Shown here: one piece after another, positions 63,608 to 64,000 of the stretch
Numbering within the stretch: the stretch's first letter is position 1
Layout of the letters: every line of letters starts with the position of its first letter
NCBI GenBank assembly: GCA_973895155.1
Contig: OZ316899.1
Coordinates: forward strand, 15,004,001-15,068,000
Direction: 5' to 3'
Length of the DNA: 64,000 bases
Source of the DNA: Marsupella aquatica
Taxonomy: Eukaryota; Marchantiophyta
The notes under the pieces: model-generated
The model's input: only the letters and a program-made list of their open reading frames with translations
What the model was told of the DNA's origin: nothing
The model's database searches: none
Position numbers and translations under genes: made by a program

Positions 63608-64000
63608 GATGACAGCCGAGATTACTTACCTGTACTCGAAAGAATGCAACTCGACAAATGATCGCTACAACGACCTCTTTCAATAGCGCTCCTTGATGAC
63701 CAGCGCGGGGACCAGCGTCTACCACTCGCGCACCTCGTAGCAGCCAACAACACTCCAAGAAACTACATTCCACCTCCAAGGCGCTTTGTTCCCCTTCGAC
63801 AAACCCGTCACCAGACCTAACAACGTCATCGACTAAACGTCGACTCTACCACTACCTAGCCGAAGACTTACTCCCCGCAGACTTTGCCCTTACACGCTCA
63901 TTCTCCTTTTCGATAGTTACTCGAACAATTTCTCATATATTATGTTAAGACACTTACCTTAACTTAGATTAAACTTATAAACAGTCTTAGATCAATTAGA
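63608..64000 (+). other. Copia 3' untranslated tail, no LTR in window
   Basis: No copy of the 44560-44718 LTR is seen in these 393 bp. The element therefore continues past the window end. Confidence 0.5.

Overview
This window is nuclear DNA of a land plant, most likely a seed plant, and it consists almost entirely of transposable elements nested in one another. The plant assignment rests on three families seen together: a CACTA (En/Spm) transposase with its companion domains and GT-AG introns, a Ty1/copia element with the UBN2-type Gag common in plants, and Ty3/gypsy elements whose reverse transcriptase carries FIDDF and LLGHK/V signatures close to Athila-type elements. I found no convincing ordinary host gene, rRNA, tRNA or CRISPR array.

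Layout. 1-2557: a LINE endonuclease fragment, a GAAGTTGAGCTCATTCAC minisatellite, an acidic low-complexity exon and clusters of TCCGAT motifs. 2558-15345: a mosaic of Ty3/gypsy pieces. It contains a plus-strand LTR with a decayed ORF (2558-5360), a stub of a second LTR (5361-5412) and a minus-strand element with gag, protease, RT/RNase H and integrase (13159 to 6984) between two damaged LTRs (15345-13229 and 6995-5413). 15465-20140: a solo LTR of 4676 bp with a perfect ATTAA target-site duplication; almost all of it is a long ORF. 20146-21032 and 34705-37250: a minus-strand relative of that ORF, cut in two by a 13.7 kb CACTA element (21033-34704, TSD TAA). The CACTA element carries TNP2, a TNPA-like gene, and PHD-finger and BRCT genes that look captured. 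37250-40490: decayed, mostly unassigned DNA. 40500-44559: another deleted gypsy derivative with a third version of the LTR ORF. 44560 to the window end: a Ty1/copia element split by a very young 13,548-bp Ty3/gypsy element (48197-61744, TSD CAGAG, 1390-bp LTRs in which I saw no difference by eye).

The most unusual system is a recurring protein family, called 'aORF' below. It runs from a short N-terminal FWG-type block to a plant-mobile-domain/Transposase_32-like core, then a variable linker and a long coiled coil. Six divergent copies occur here. In the young gypsy element the aORF lies between integrase and the 3' LTR. In the other gypsy lineage it lies inside the LTR itself: the LTR starts directly after the integrase stop and its polypurine tract, so every LTR carries the ORF. 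The young element carries a duplicated polypurine tract on each side of its aORF, which offers a simple way to move between the two layouts. It also has a UGA-CAATTA codon context between gag-pro and pol, matching the known CARYYA stop-readthrough signal, and arrays of GACGCT...AGCGTC hairpins in its LTRs, leader and post-pol region.
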